Shown in pieces: positions 34,376-48,339 of a stretch of 64,000 nt of DNA (the stretch's first letter is position 1; the number at the start of each line of letters is the position of its first letter). The notes under the pieces are model-generated. The model saw only the letters and a program-made list of their open reading frames with translations, was not told where the DNA came from and did no database searches. The stretch lies in the NCBI RefSeq assembly GCF_965363235.1, contig NC_134839.1, positions 98,723,743 to 98,787,742 of the forward strand, read 5' to 3'. The DNA comes from Mytilus galloprovincialis. Lineage: Eukaryota > Mollusca > Bivalvia > Mytilida > Mytilidae. Position numbers and translations under genes: made by a program.

Positions 34376-36830
34376 TCTTGAATTTAAATGGTTGTTAGCA
34401 TTTTTATTTTTTGAATTTTTTTAATGATTCAAGGTGAAAAGAAGCAATTACGGCGTTTGTGAACACGGTTATAGAGAGGTTTAACATATGAAAGGACATT
34501 TAAGACAAATATCATTATACATGTGTACAACATTGAAAACCAAAGAATGAACAACAAGAAAGAAACCTCAGGGGCTCCAGAAGGGTTAACATATCCTGCG
34601 CCACACCAGGAATTATAATCTGAGCAGGAATGCAATCAATGAATAAAAATAAATAGCAAAATTTCCTTAATGCTTCCATTAAAAACTAATTGTTGAGAAG
34701 TAAGAGTAAATTTTGATTGCATAATATTTATAACATTATGTATTTAGATTGATCATTATACATGATTAATGATAAATATGTTATTTTGCAATATCAGATT
34801 TGAACCTTCATATTGTTGTATTACTCTTGCTAAGCAAAACGATATTTTGAAGAGGTAAGAAGAATATACACCGACCTAGAATCAGATACAACTTGTGCAG
34901 TCTTTATCTGTGAACAGCTTTATTAGCTCATAAATATACATAACCACTTAGAACAGTCATGCATATATATATTACATTATAAGACAATTATTAAAATGTA
35001 CCAAGCAAAAAAAAAATATTAGATCATATTGTAAAAAAGACTAATAAAAGTAAGGAGATGTGGTATAATATATATGATTGCCAACTATCCACATTAATGT
35101 AATACAGCCACACAAGCACAAACTTGTAATTTAAAGGAAAAAAACACTCTACTTGTATTTTATCTTCCCTTTTTAAGTTGACAATCCTATGGAATAAGTT
35201 TTTGGAAGCGTCATGCATTCTGTGTGGCACTATAAACGATCTTATATAAATAGTTTTCAAGACTAACATTGGTACCTATATTTGATAAACTTATATCATT
35301 ATAAGCTGTGCCTTAAATATCGAAGACTTATTCCTTACTGTTTGATGTTTCTTTGCATTCCAACATAGCAAAAAAACCCAAACTGAATGGTTTTCCTCTA
35401 TGACTAGTTATTTACTGTCATGCCCATAGCGTCAAATGATTTTTTTTCATTATCTAAATCTTTCACAGAATATCATAAATTGATCTAGACGTTAAACAAA
35501 TTTTATAACATATATGGACATTATTGTGGAAATTCACATGGAACACTCCATTTATAGAAAAATATACCAAGGGACATTCAAAACTCATTAGTTGAGAGAT
35601 GCTGACAACGCCATGGCTTAAAACGAAGGACGACGAAATGGCAAACAAGTTAACAAAATTATACAAAATATAGACATAAGAAGATATGGTATACAATGAG
35701 TAACACAACCCCCACCAAAAACCGTGAGTGGTCTCAGGTGTTAAGGAAGACCTGATTTAATTTGTTTTACTTGAAGTCATGTTGCGCCTTTTTATAAGTT
35801 TACTATATGGTTTTCTCATTGTTGAAGTCCGTTCGGGGAACTAAAGCTGTTTGCAACCTTCTCAATTTGATTTCTGATAGTTGTCTCATTGGTAAGCCTA
35901 TCATATATCTCTACACCCTCTACATATTTTTTACTTGACATGAATCTACAATTTGCGTTAAAAAGTTAAACTATAATTGACAAATTCGGGACAAAAGCGT
36001 AATATTAACTTACACTGAAGTCAATATTTCTGTTTACTGCTTAACATTTTCATTTATTTTATTAATGTACACTTTTTGTCCATGAGCTTTATCCAAAATG
36101 CATAGAAAAAAATGCACATGTTCTCGAGTTTTTAAAAGAAAGAAAACATATTTGTATCTTGTAAAAAAAATGTTGATCATCTTCGTAGGCATTGGTCAAG
36201 ATTTGTCGCTCGTTGACTGGTGTAATAAGCTGCTTTGAGTAAAAAAAAAAAATTAACGAAGTAAAGCCAATACTTTTAAATGTCGTATTACTTTTGGGAG
36301 TGGTTTTTGAAGATTTTTTCTCTAAACTCACAAGACATACAAGATGAACATAATTTGTGTACATAAATAGTCATTAAAATGACATACCAGTTAAGAGGAA
36401 GGAAAATGCTTTTGTAAATGGTAATTTATAAATTTCATTTGTAGATAGTAAAGAGTTTTATTAGCAAGGCTGGTACGACTGCGAAATAAGGGACACGCGT
36501 TGATATTAATTTCTCATCTGAGGGATCACTTACAAAAACTTTTCATAACGCTAGTTAGTAATATGAATCTCATCCGATCCGGTGATTTTATATTACTTTA
36601 AGTTTTTATTTTGCTGAACTAATATTACTAGTATGTTATATACATATACATATTCATGGATCTACAATCTGTCGATACCTGTAACTTGGCATTGCACAAG
36701 GTCATGTTTTTCTCTGGCTGTTTATGACGTCTTTACACTAAATCCATTGGATGTTGGATGTGTATGGATTGATAGTTTAGTCTTAGATGCATGCTTTTTT
36801 TCATTAGTTGTTAGTGGATTTGAACTAGCT
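34375..36830. other. Intergenic DNA with repeat fragments
   Basis: A diverged Rpt-D piece lies at 35565-35745 ('ctgacaacgccatggcttaa', 'ggtctcaggtgtta') and short Rpt-E pieces near 35050-35100. No gene was recognised. Confidence 0.45.
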
Positions 36831-36834
36831 GTCA

Positions 36835-37345
36835 GATAACTGTGAGTACTCTCAGATCTGTTCATTGTGTCTTTTTGTGTCGGAATGTATTAGTACCCGG
36901 CCACGTCGACTTGTATGTTTGTCCATCTGATGAGTTAAGCCTTTTTAACTGATTTTTTAAGTTCGTTCTTATGTTGTACTGTTATACCACTGTCCCAGGT
37001 TAGGGGGAGGGTTGGGATCCCGCTAACATGTTTAACCCCGCCACATTATTTATGTATGTGCCTGTCCCAAGTCAGGAGCCTGTAATTCAGTGGTTGTCGT
37101 TTGTTTATGTGTTACATATTTGTGTTTCGTTCATTTTTTTTACATATAAATAAGGCCTTTAGTTTTCTCGTTTGAATTGTTTTACATTGTCTTATCGGGG
37201 CATTTTATAGCTAACTATGCGGTATGGGTTTTGCTCATTGTTGAAGGCCGTACAGTGACCTATAGTTGTTAATGTCTGTTTCATTTTGGTCTTTTGTGGA
37301 TAGTTGTCTCATTGGCAATCATACCACTTCTTCTTTTTTATAGGT
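36835..37345 (-). repeat. Rpt-E, inverted copy
   Basis: Complement of 30225-30960: 'ctcagatctgttcattgtgt', 'attagtacccggccacgtcg', 'cccaagtcaggagcctgtaa', 'gttgaaggccgtacagtgac', ending 'tgtctcattggcaatcatac'. Confidence 0.75.
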
Positions 37346-39955
37346 TAAATAAACACAATATATTGGTAAAACAACTGTGTTATATTTTTTAACAGGTTTT
37401 ATCATTACGAGAGTTTAGAGATGTTATTCCCTATTGTTTCTTTAATTAAGTGCAAATGTTTACGTTAAAACGAGATGTTATGAAAACAGAGCTGAACTGC
37501 AGATGTGTTCAATTATCTAAGATAACATACACCAGGAATGTGACGTCTTGCAGATACAAATTTTATGATACAATATATATAGAATCAAATTGTTAACAAC
37601 TTGTAAGATATTTATGAATATTTCTAAAAATGATTGATTATTTTCAGTTTAGATAAATTAAAAGAAATGGATCTTTTAAAAAAAAATGTGCGTGTGTTTT
37701 AACACATTTCACGAAAAAATAAATACGCTTACAACATGTGTATATCAAAGAAAATGAAATTATAGTAATTCATTTTCTGCAGTTAAGCATATTTTTTTTG
37801 GTGTAGTCTAGCACATTCACTATTTTTTATTTTGAAAACTAATATTTTTGCTTAATTAAAATTTTCACATAATTCAAATGACTTGAATTTAGTTGCGAGT
37901 ACAATATTTCTGCCCTCTGTTTCGGTAATGTTTTCAATTTCGTGTTATGCTGAGTATGTCTAAATTGAGTAATTGGCTAAGTCACTTAACACTTTCCGCC
38001 AGTAAGCAGAGAAAACTATAACACATGTGATCGTTAGAAAGGCACACTTAATAATGAACATGAGGCGGTAAACAATAAAGGGAAATAACCCATCAATCAT
38101 ACATAGAGTAAGGGAGATAATACAAATCAATACATGTGACAATCAATACAATACTTTGGCGTTCCTGTTTTTCGTTTCTTTTCTGGAATTTTTAAAAAAA
38201 CATTTGAGAAGCATATCATATTCTTTTTTTTTAAATTTCAACGATGAATAGCTATCGAGACCTGGCCTTGCGGTCATAAAACTTTCGAGCACGATTTTTG
38301 TACTCAGACTCGAGAATCAACCAATCAAAATGCTTGATTTCATGTTTCGAGCATGATCTTTGTGCTCCGAGCACTGAGCAAAGTTAAATGACTTCAACCC
38401 CTGGTATCTATGATGAATTTATTTACCTTTAAATTTGGCGTCTATCTGATTACCGCAAAGAATGATCATAAATAAAGCTAACGTGTTCCAATACCGTTCG
38501 GGCGAATGTGCATGTCATAAGTCTTGAACCAAGTCAGAGGCTGTCTTATGTATATCTTCATGCGTTTTTTTTTTATACTAAGAAAATTCTATATACAAGG
38601 GTACAACGTTGATACTAAAGTTATGTTTTCAAATTTTTAGAACTCTGAAAGATTTAAAGTTTGGCATTTTGCATTAACACCTATCTATTCTTGAATCTTT
38701 GTACCGATGTTATGCATTCGCTGTTTGAAAAGTAAGATGTCCACATTTTTAAAGAGGATGACCGTGAGGGCATTTTGGTGTATTTCTATTCCCTAGATTT
38801 CCATTACGTATTATTCGTTTTGGGTTTTTAACCGATCTATAAACATGATGAATACGTAGACATCATCAAGTGCAAACTAACATTCCTTATCGCTTTTCAT
38901 AAATTCATTTTTAATGAATACTCATCTAATACTTTTTAAAGAAGATACATTAATGATATTAAAATGTTTTGTTATAATTATATGTATAAGTAAAAAATAT
39001 GAATGCCTACACAAATCTATTCTATTAGAATAATCGAGTTATTTCAGAAGAGTGTCCACCATGCACTTGCACTGCACTTTTATTAATATAGTAGAATAGA
39101 ATGATATACAAATGCATGAAAATTATATATACATGTAACTGTAATATATAGTATTAATATACTATATAACGATAAACCAGAGTAAACTGATTTGTATCAC
39201 TACAATATAATAGACTATAGTCATTACGGTGAGGTTGAATTCCCTGTCATCAATTTATCATCCAAGCACGAACTTGTCCCAGAAAAAGTTATTTGTACAT
39301 TAACCTCACTTTCAGGTGTAGAGATTTTTTCTGAGACAAGTGCTTGTAACCATTCACAAGAACTTGCAGTCGTCCGATGTTCAGCACTTCAGTACTTTAA
39401 TTATCTATTGGCAAAGCTGTTAGTTTATCTAAATGTGTTTTGGTTGTACTGCTGTCCAATTAGTTTTAATTCACAATTGAAACATTTGTGTTTGGTTATA
39501 CATCTAAATACTTACTATATGACATCTTTTATGAGATTTTTTTTTATGTCTCTGATTGTCTAAGCCTTAAAAGTTGCTCTCATGAAGTATAGCGTTGTTT
39601 GTCCTTAACTTTAACCATATGTTGTAATAATTATGGAGTTTTTTGTGTAACACACAGTTTTTTGCCCGTTTAGTTGCTGTATGTCATTGACGCTTGCAAC
39701 ACGTGCCTGCTCATGTGTACATCGTAATGTTTCAAGGCCTGCAATCTTGTGCCGTTCTATTAATGTAAGACTTTAATTTCCCTTTCTTCAGATTGTCGAC
39801 TACCATTTCATTCTTGTTTTCATTTAATGTACCAAACTGCTATTGTTTTCTAATTGTGTGAATGCTAATTTTATTTTTGAAAGTCGTGCGTAAACATCTT
39901 AGTGCATGGTTTATGTGGAACGTTTTCTTTTAAGTATAACTAGTTTCATGTTGGA
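37345..39955. other. AT-rich intergenic DNA
   Basis: Contains a self-complementary patch at about 38270-38400 ('tttcgagcacgatttttgt' and 'tttcgagcatgatctttgt'), probably a degraded MITE. A 123-codon ORF at 39192-39563 has no recognisable domain, splice context or homologous copy here and is not called. Confidence 0.45.
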
Positions 39956-41580
39956 TACATATAAGAATAAAGAGATGGGGTATGATTGTCAACCAGACAG
40001 ATATCCACTAGTATTCAAATGAAGTTGATGTTGGCAATTATAGGCAACCGTACTGTCTTCAACAATGAGCAAATCCCATACTGTACGACCTGAAATTTGA
40101 AAAAAATGAGAAAAAATGAGAAAACTAATGGCCTAATTTATAACAAAATTATGAAATCAAATATGACAGGCACGAACCAACGACAATCCCTGAACTACAG
40201 GCTGCTGACATGGAACAGGACCAATGACAATCCCTGAACTACAAGCTGCTGACATGGAACAGGACCAACGACAATCCCTGAACTACAGGCTGCTGACATG
40301 GAACAGGACCAACGACAATCCCTGAACTACAGGCTGCTGACATGGAACAGGACCAACGACAATCCCTGAACTACAGGCTGCTGACATGGAACAGGACCAA
40401 CGACAATCCCTGAACTACAGGCTGCTGACATGGAACAGGACCAACGACAATCCCTGAACTACAGGCTGCTGACATGGAACAGAACCAACGACAATCCCTC
40501 AACTACAGACTGCTGACATGGAACAGGACCAACGACAATCCCTGAACTACAGGCTGCTGACATGGAACAGGACCAACGACAATCCCTGAACTACAGGCTG
40601 CTGACATGAACCAACGACAATCCCTGAACTACAGGCTGCTGACATGGAACAGGCACGAACCAACGACAATCCCTGAACTACAGGCTGCTGACATGGAACA
40701 GGACCAACGACAATCCCTGAACTACAGGCTGCTGACATGGAACAGGCACGAACCAACGACAATCCCTGAACTACAGGCTGCTGACATGGAACAGGACCAA
40801 CGACAATCCCTGAACTACAGGCTGCTGACATGGAACAGGACCAACGACAATCCCTGAACTACAGGCTGCTGACATGGAACAGAACCAACGACAATCCCTG
40901 AACTACAGGCTGCTGACATGGAACAGGACCAACGACAATCCCTGAACTACAGGCTGCTGACATGGAACAGGACCAACGACAATCCCTGAACTACAGGCTG
41001 CTGACATGGAACAGGACCAACGACAATCCCTGAACTACAGGCTGCTGACATGAACCAACGACAATCACTGAACTACAGGCTGCTGACATGGAACAGGCAC
41101 GAACCAACGACAATCCCTGAACTACAGGCTGCTGACATGGAACAGGACCAACGACAATCCCTGAACTACAGGCTGCTGACATGGAACAGGCACGAACCAA
41201 CGACAATCCCTGAACTACAGGCTGCTGACATGGAACAGGACCAACGACAATCCCTGAACTACAGGCTGCTGATATGGAACAAGAACATAAAGAATATGGC
41301 GGGGTTAAACATGATTGTGAGCGCTGAACTCTCTCCTAACCTGGAAAAGTGGTGTTACAGCACAACATTAAAGCAAATTATAAAAATCAGTTGAAAAGGG
41401 CTTAATACATTAAATAAGAAAAAAAATATTATAAAAACAGACCACACCATACGTGGCAAGGTATTTATACATCCCGTAAAAAAAAACCCTCACAAAATAT
41501 AGATCTGAGATGTACTCGCTATTACTATCAGTGAGTTCAAAGCCTATAAAAAACCATGTATCTAAAACTAAAATGCCATT
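39955..41580 (+). repeat. Rpt-E copy expanded by an internal satellite
   Basis: The left part (39955-40165: 'gatatccactagtattcaaa', 'caatgagcaaatcccatact') and right part (41285-41580: 'aatatggcggggttaaacat', 'agatctgaga') match the two ends of Rpt-E at 30225-30960. The middle has become the tandem array at 40165-41285. Confidence 0.7.
40165..41285 (+). repeat. 44-bp tandem satellite (about 25 units) with higher-order structure
   Basis: The basic unit is 44 bp, e.g. GCTGCTGACATGGAACAGGA followed by the CCAACGACAATCCCTGAACT type, seen from phase starts at 40201, 40245 and 40289. Two variants occur: longer units with 'ggcacgaacc' and shorter ones with 'gacatgaacc'. A block of variants near 40594-40790 recurs near 41038-41232, about 444 bp later, so about ten units were duplicated together. 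Because 44 is not a multiple of 3, ORFs through the array (up to 114 aa) cycle through three frames and are artefacts. Confidence 0.9.
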
Positions 41581-42340
41581 AAATCACAGAATTGAATGTC
41601 AGTATATTCGAGCTATTTTTGATGTAACGTTGCAATGATTTTTTAGTATAAATAGTGTCAAAGGAAAAATATCAGAGTTTCTTAATCCCGGGATACAACG
41701 GTGCAGTTACCCTTCGTATTGCTAAGTCATTAGTTTTTTTATGTTGTTTTGTATAATGTTGCGTGTCTTTTTTTTGTCTTTTGTTTGTCATGGCGTTGAT
41801 AGTTTCTTTTTAATGTATGCATTTGAATATTCCTATGGTATATATCTGTTACATATCTGTCACCTACTTACTAACTTTAACAATAGATATTTTTAAGAAA
41901 TCTAATGAACACATCTTTTTCTTGTGAAGATATCGAAGAGAAAACAGCAGATAAGAATATATGTTATAAGTACAGGTCGATGTGTCTTTCTAATAAATGT
42001 TCAAGAACACGTGCACTAAGGTCATAAACATTGTATTACTTTGAGTATTGCAGCGTATTATTACCAGTACAATCAATTGAACATGATGACGTCGTTTGGT
42101 AATCAGAATTTCCTATAGCTGCCAATACACAAATTTTATCATATGGTACCGATTAACATTACCAAAAGATGTTTCAATTAAAGGGAGGTCTCGTAAGTGG
42201 TGAAGATGCTGAGAATGGCAATTAGTCATTACATCGATGAAGAATATGCTTATCAGACAACGGCGTTATTATTTATGAAACTTTCAAAGAGAAAATTAGA
42301 ACATTGACATGATAACTTTCTACTTACTGAATCGTGTGAA
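41580..42340. other. Intergenic DNA with a short Rpt-D-like piece
   Basis: 'ttgtttgtcatggcgttgat' near 41780 resembles Rpt-D. Otherwise nothing recognisable. Confidence 0.4.
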
Positions 42341-43130
42341 CACTTATCATTATCTAGAACGCCACAGATAACTAAATAATGACATCGTTACATGCATTGT
42401 CATTATATAAAAAATAATATATTCACATGTCTTTGTTGTTTTAAGATTGGTATTACCATTATATTTATTTTGTCAATTTGTCAATCATTTTTCCTTTGTT
42501 CTTAGTGTGAAAGACATTTCGACTTTTTTACAATTTGATATAAATTGATGTACTGGTACTATGTGTCTTTCCTAAGCAAGGTTCCTGATTAGTTGGGGTC
42601 TCCTTAGTTGTTTTCAGTCACAATTGTGTTATGGTTTATATTATTAATTTAAATAAGGCCCTTGACTTTCTATTCTATAAATCCGGATTTCTTTATTCTA
42701 ATACAAGTACATGTATACGTGGTATTGGGTTTACTAATTTTTTAACCATTATTTTTGATTTACAACTTTTCCTTTAGTTTTTGGTGGAAAGTTGTCTCAT
42801 TTGCAATCATACAAATACGAAGTTGCTAAAACAAACATCATCAGTGGCGGATCCAGAATTTTTCATAAGTGGGGGCCCACTGACTGACCTAAGAGGGGGC
42901 CTGCTCCAGTCACGCTTCAGTGATTCCCTAAATCCGCCTCTGATCATAATTGACAGCAACTATTAACAATAATTCTGGTCGGAAAAATAAATAAAATAGC
43001 TACTTTCCTGAGCGAGGTCGGAGTAGAGTTGAGTGGCCTACTGGTCATGCAAGTTTCATGTTTTTTTCTCTATTTTAAAGAACATTAAGTTAGTATCTTG
43101 GGAGATGTAATATATAATAAATAATATACG
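42340..43130. repeat. Local 0.8-kb duplication, copy 1
   Basis: Matches 43135-43641 and then 45766-45945 in the same order: 'atcgttacatgcattgtcat', 'cacatgtctttgttgtttta', 'gaaagttgtctcatttgcaa', 'ctactttcctgagcgaggtc', 'cattaagttagtatcttggg'. Copy 1 has its own insertion at about 42840-42945, a 'tggcggatccagaat..aaatccgcctctga' element. Confidence 0.75.
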
Positions 43131-43641
43131 GTTATCATTAGAACGCCAAAGATAATTAAATAATGAACATCGTTACATGCATTATCATTATATAATGATA
43201 ATATGTTTACATGTCTTTGTTGTTTTAAGATTGGTATCACCATTATATTTATTTTGTCAATTTTTCAATCATTTTTCTTTTGTTCTTGTGTCAAGAACAT
43301 TTCAATTTTTTTTACAGTTTGATCTCAATTGCTGTACTGTTATTTAGCGCTGTCTCAGGTATTGGTTAGTTGCTGTCAGTCACAATTATATTATGGTTTA
43401 TGTTATTAATTCAAATCTATCCCTTAGCTTTCTATATTTGAACTGATACCCATTCCTTAAATCCGAATGCCTTAATTTAATACATCAGTGATGTATATCT
43501 GGTATTGGTTTTGCTCATATTTTATCATTATTTTTTATTTTACAACCATTTCCTTTAGTTGTTGGTTGAAAGTTGTCTCATTGGCAATCATACGATTACG
43601 AAGCTACTAAAACAAACATCAAAATTGACAGCGACTATTAA

Positions 43642-45765
43642 GCTAGGTTCACACTGCCGATCAGACCAACTCGATGATCCCGATTGTCAAAATTTCCACG
43701 ACCAAGCTCAAACAAATTCTTGATCGGGCCTGTTGACGACTTCTACCAGACCGACATCCGACTGTACACGACCTAGCTCGGCAATTCACGACTCCATCAG
43801 GACTCCATCCCGACAACAAAATGAATACTTATTCGATAAATTCGATCAATTCACGATCTTTACTCGACTTGGTAGACCAAATCAACTTTTCATGATCTAC
43901 GTCTGATCTCGACCAGACCAGATTGACCTGATCGTATATGGGTCGAAGGGTTAATCGGGAATTGATCGCGTATGCACAATTTTAGTATAAAAACGTCCGA
44001 AACTTTTATTCCCCGCCGCTTCGGAGTGGGCATTGCGTGTTACCCTTGTCCGTCCGTACGTATGTGCGTACGTCCCAACAATATTAGTTTCCGTTCTATA
44101 TTTTTATTTTGCCTCAACCAAATTTTATAAAACGCCGTATACACAATGCTTGTCACCATAAAACACAGTTCAAATACCAATTTGGATGGCCGTTCTTGAG
44201 TAATGACCCTTTATAATGTTATATATGCTAACTGGGGTATTAGCAGTGTCCCATGGACACATTCTCTGTTTATTTTGTTATATTCAATAGAAGGTCCGAG
44301 TAAAGTCATACATTTAAAATAAATATTTACAAAGAAATAAAGCAATTGGATTTGTGGGCAAGGTGGTAAGAGCTCAGAGAGACAGGTTAATAGCTCTGAC
44401 GGAGCTTGAAGTGTGCATAGAAGACGAACAAGAAGATAAAGACAGCAACTGACGCCGATAAATCTAGACGAGGTAGCGGCTGACACGCCGACCACATGTG
44501 GGCAGTATGAGGGACTTGCACTAACTCTACTAAGAGGAACCCAATGCTAATAAAAACTTCAGCATAGTGGACACTGATATGTAATGGTAGTTGTATTGCT
44601 CTTTTTTGGAAATGACACCACAAAATGAGATTTGTCACTGGATTAGTACTTATGTTAGATAGCAATATAATACATAAACTTTACCATTCCCTTTTCCTTG
44701 CTTTCTTACAAATAAAGCATACTGTTTGTGTAATATATGTGCATAATAGTTGTCGTTTGTTTATGTAATTTAAACGTGTTTCTCGTTTCTCGTTTTTTAT
44801 ATAGATTAGACCGTTGGTTTTCCCGTTTGAATGGTTTTACACTAGTAATTTTGGTGCCCTTTATAGCTTTTTGTTCGGTGTGAGCCAAGGCTCCGTGTTG
44901 AAGGCCGTACATTGGCCCATAATGGTTAACTTTTATAAATTGTTATGTGGATGGAGAGTTGTCTCATTGGCACTCAGTTATGTGTTGCTAAGTTTTTAGT
45001 TTTCTACGTTATGTGGACTGCTGTTTGTCTTTTCGTCAGTTTTCGTTTTTTTGCTATGGTTGTGTCGCTTTGTTTTCGATCTTTGAGTTTGATTGTTCCT
45101 TTGGTGTCTTTTGTCTCTCTTTTAAAATGTTACATCTCATTGCAAAAGTAAAGACACGTACTGTACATGGAGGAATTTTTGTACAGTTAAATATGATGTT
45201 GCCAATATATTTTGACGGAGGCAGAGTTATGAGAATTAATCAGGTCTGCACACACTTTTAGCGAATCGTGTAGCAGTCATGTGTTGTCGTGTATTGCCGA
45301 GTAGAGATCAAAGAGTGGTCGAATGTGGTCTAAATGCAAGGGATCGGGTATTGGTCGAGTTGGTCAGGGATAAAATAAATATAGAAGTCGCGGTGATCTG
45401 GAAGCGATCGGACATTGGTCGAATTATCTGGAAATGATCGGACATTAGTCGAGCAAAGGTCGAAATGATCGAGTACTGATCGGTAAAATTTTTGTATACC
45501 GACCAAACTGGATCTCTACACGATCCTATCCCGATCAATTCGACCTCTACTCGACGAATTTTCGATCTCTTCTCGAGTGACTTGCTTCTCGGTCCTTACT
45601 CGATTGTTTTTGACATGTCAAAAACTTTCGGGTAAAAAGTCAGATCGATGACGAGTAAGTTAGACTATCCCGAACATCGTTTTCGATGTAATATAGTCTC
45701 CCGATCACGTAATTTGTCTTGACCGGGCTTGATCGAGTTGATCTGATCGGCAGTGTGAACATAGC
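43642..45765. mobile_element. TTAA-flanked TIR element (piggyBac-type target), composite
   Basis: The ends GCTAGGTTCACACTGCCGAT (43642) and ATCGGCAGTGTGAACATAGC (ending 45765) are inverted repeats continuing to about 35 bp. TTAA stands on both sides (43638-43641 and 45766-45769), while the empty site in copy 1 (about 42964) has one TTAA. Subterminal regions (43660-43970 and 45290-45740) are full of GATCGG/GTCGA words and their complements. The middle carries unrelated repeats: a 'ccccgccgcttcggagtggg' repeat (44015-44220), an Rpt-E piece (44725-44990) and an Rpt-D piece (45000-45130). No transposase was seen, so it is non-autonomous. Confidence 0.75.
44725..44990 (-). repeat. Rpt-E variant, nested in the TIR element
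   Basis: 'tagttgtcgtttgtttatgt', 'ctcgtttctcg', 'ggctccgtgttgaaggccgt', 'gagttgtctcattggcactc'; almost identical to 47030-47270 and to the complement of 61020-61140. Confidence 0.7.
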
Positions 45766-45944
45766 TTAAATATGATTCTGATCGGGGAAATACATTAAAT
45801 GGCCACTTTCCTGAGCGAAATCGGAGTAGAGTTATAGTGGTCTAACTGGTCGTACAAGTTTCATTGTTTTTTCTCTATTTTAAAAGAACATTAAGTTAGT
45901 ATCTTGAGAGATGTAATATACAATAAAGAGTGAGTGATTATGAA

Positions 45945-48335
45945 AAGTACACAGAGAAGACATCATATTATATGAGTCTTAAATACGATATAAGTTTTGA
46001 TTTTATAACTGTTATCGTCAAATGTTATACATGAATAATTAAGATACTGTAAAAAGACAACTAAATTAAAAAAGGGGTAAAATCACCCATACCCCACGTC
46101 ATTACAACGTCTTTGTATTGATAAAGCAAACTATTCTTTTCGGTAAGATGTTCAAAGATCTAAACCAAATATCTAAGACTAGTACGTTCAACAATGTTAA
46201 TACTAATACATTGTATCTGATAATTATAAAAAAAGATTGACTATACCAAAGAGATAAACACAAATCAGTCGAACAGAGAACGGCTAAAATCATGACAAGA
46301 AACGAAAGATGACAAAAAGACACACAACAGTCCTCAAAACACTAAATTAAACCTACAGACTGAGCAAGACCAACAAATACCAGAAAGGTGATCAAAGGTA
46401 AGTATAGCCTTCTCCTCATGTGGACCGCGACGTTTTTGCTCATGTGAAGAGGAAATTACGTCTCACTCGGCGATGTAAGATTCGTGGTCATCTATGATAT
46501 AGATACGTCATTGTTGTCAAACAACTATTGGAGGCAGTTCAGGGGAATTTGTTGACTAATTCATTTAAATTGGATTTTAGAATTCATGAGACAAAAAACC
46601 TGCGTTATAAGTCCTTTTTAAGATGTTTCAAAGTAACATTTTTTAAATAACTCTGTGTATTATTCTTCTCTTTGTTGAAACTACCATAAATTTCAGATTC
46701 AGGCATATCAGGTTTAAATATTTCGAAGTGGTGTCTTGCCATGGCTTTGTTTAGACTTGTTTGTTGCTTTTTGGCCTTGAATGTTTATCCATAATATTTT
46801 ATTAACTGTACATTTGCATTCTGATATCGCAGATCAAATTTATTGGTTCATAGTGTATTAATGTACGTTTTTTTGATTGAGTTAAGCCTGCCAATTGATA
46901 TTTTACCGTGTGTTTTTTCTATGTTGTGATGTTATGCTATTGTTTCAGAAAGAGGGAGAAGGTTTGGATCCATTAAAACGTTTAATCCCGCTGCAAATGT
47001 TTGCACCTGTCCTAAGTCAGGAGTCTGATGTACAGTAGTTGTCGTTTGTTTATGTAATCTATACGTGTTTCTCGTTTCTCGTTTTTTTTTATATAGATTA
47101 GACCGTTGGTTTTCCAGTTTGAATGGTTTTACACTAGTAATTTTCGGGCCCTTTATAGCTTGTTGTTCGGTGTGCACCAAGGCTCCGTGTTGAAGGCCGT
47201 ACATTGACCTATAATGGTTTACTTTTTTAAAATTGTTATTTGGATGGAGAGTTGTCTCATTGGCACTCACACCACATCTTCCTATATCTATATCAGTCAA
47301 ATGCTGTTGAGTTCGTGCCATGCATTAACACATCATATCTTATCTTTTCAGAACCGCTGTTGAAGAAATTAACGATTTCTCACATTCAAGTATATCAAGT
47401 AATATAAATATTGTTTATGTAAGATAAGAGCAATTTGTGATTGAGTAATGTCTATCGGTATATGTTAAGTCGTTCAACATGCATATTAACATTACGAAAG
47501 AGAAAGAATTAGCAGACAGTTTTGAACAGATAAAAAAGACGTATGGATAGGGGTCCGATATTATGCAAGAGCGATATATCTTCTACCGATTATGTTTGGC
47601 GTTGTTTATGATGTCAAAATTCTATATTTGTTTTGTAGAAATGAAAACAATTTGATTTTAATATGTAAAGTTTTGAATTATGTTGCGACAACAGACTTTT
47701 GGTACTAGTTTTGTGTTTTTTGTTCAGCTACCATTTCAGGAAAACCTAACATGAATACACTAAACTTGTTTTATTCTTAACTTTATATTACCTAATTATG
47801 CAAATTATGAAAGTTAATTGTATTGAATAAAGAGCACACATTTCAAATGTTAAAAAAACCAGCCCACAAAACATTTTTACATACGAATGATGCATGGTCT
47901 GTTCTACCATGCACATGTGTTAGAGAATGTTCCTCATAGCTTGTGCGAGTAAAAGTTTAACTTATGGTTTGTACACTTGTCCACATTTAAAAATCATATA
48001 TTCTTATTCTCCGATATTTTGTTCTTCTATCAATGATGTTTTTGTTGCGGTCTGTATGAGGTATATAAAACACCTATGGTCACCTATCTTTATTCACATT
48101 CTAACAAATAATATTACTCTAACGAGAAAACTTGGCATGGCATTATGGGTCACTGCACATCCTATTCCGGGATGACGCAGAGTAAGCTGCCATACCTAGT
48201 GAAGGCAATAAACACAAGAGGATACAACCAAGCAGTGTTAATCTTTGATTACCCTCTTGCATGCAGTTATCCAACTGATTAATACAAGTGTCAGAACCCA
48301 AATATAAAAAAAGAGAGTAATAAATAGACTTACTT
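45945..48335. other. Intergenic DNA with dispersed repeats
   Basis: Includes an Rpt-E variant at 47025-47285 and a diverged dispersed repeat at about 46190-46480. Short ORFs lack coding features. No gene was recognised. Confidence 0.45.
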
Positions 48336-48339
48336 GATT

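Larger units (their letters stand above)
43135..45945. repeat. Local 0.8-kb duplication, copy 2, split by a TIR element
   Basis: The second copy of the unit at 42340-43130. Its two halves are separated by the 2.1-kb element at 43642-45765. Confidence 0.75.

Noticed and set aside
39192..39563. 123-aa ORF
   Set aside because: No domain, no splice or promoter context and low-complexity hydrophobic stretches; expected by chance in AT-rich DNA of this length.
40165..41285. CRISPR-like array
   Set aside because: The repeats are directly adjacent without unique spacers, and the genome is animal; it is a satellite.
40547..41394. ORFs of 71-114 aa with repeated peptides such as LNYRLLTWNR
   Set aside because: They run through the 44-bp satellite, whose period is not a multiple of 3, and appear in several frames and both strands.
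43990..44700. Two 92-94 aa minus-strand ORFs inside the TIR element
   Set aside because: Overlapping frames without transposase motifs, composed of nested repeats.
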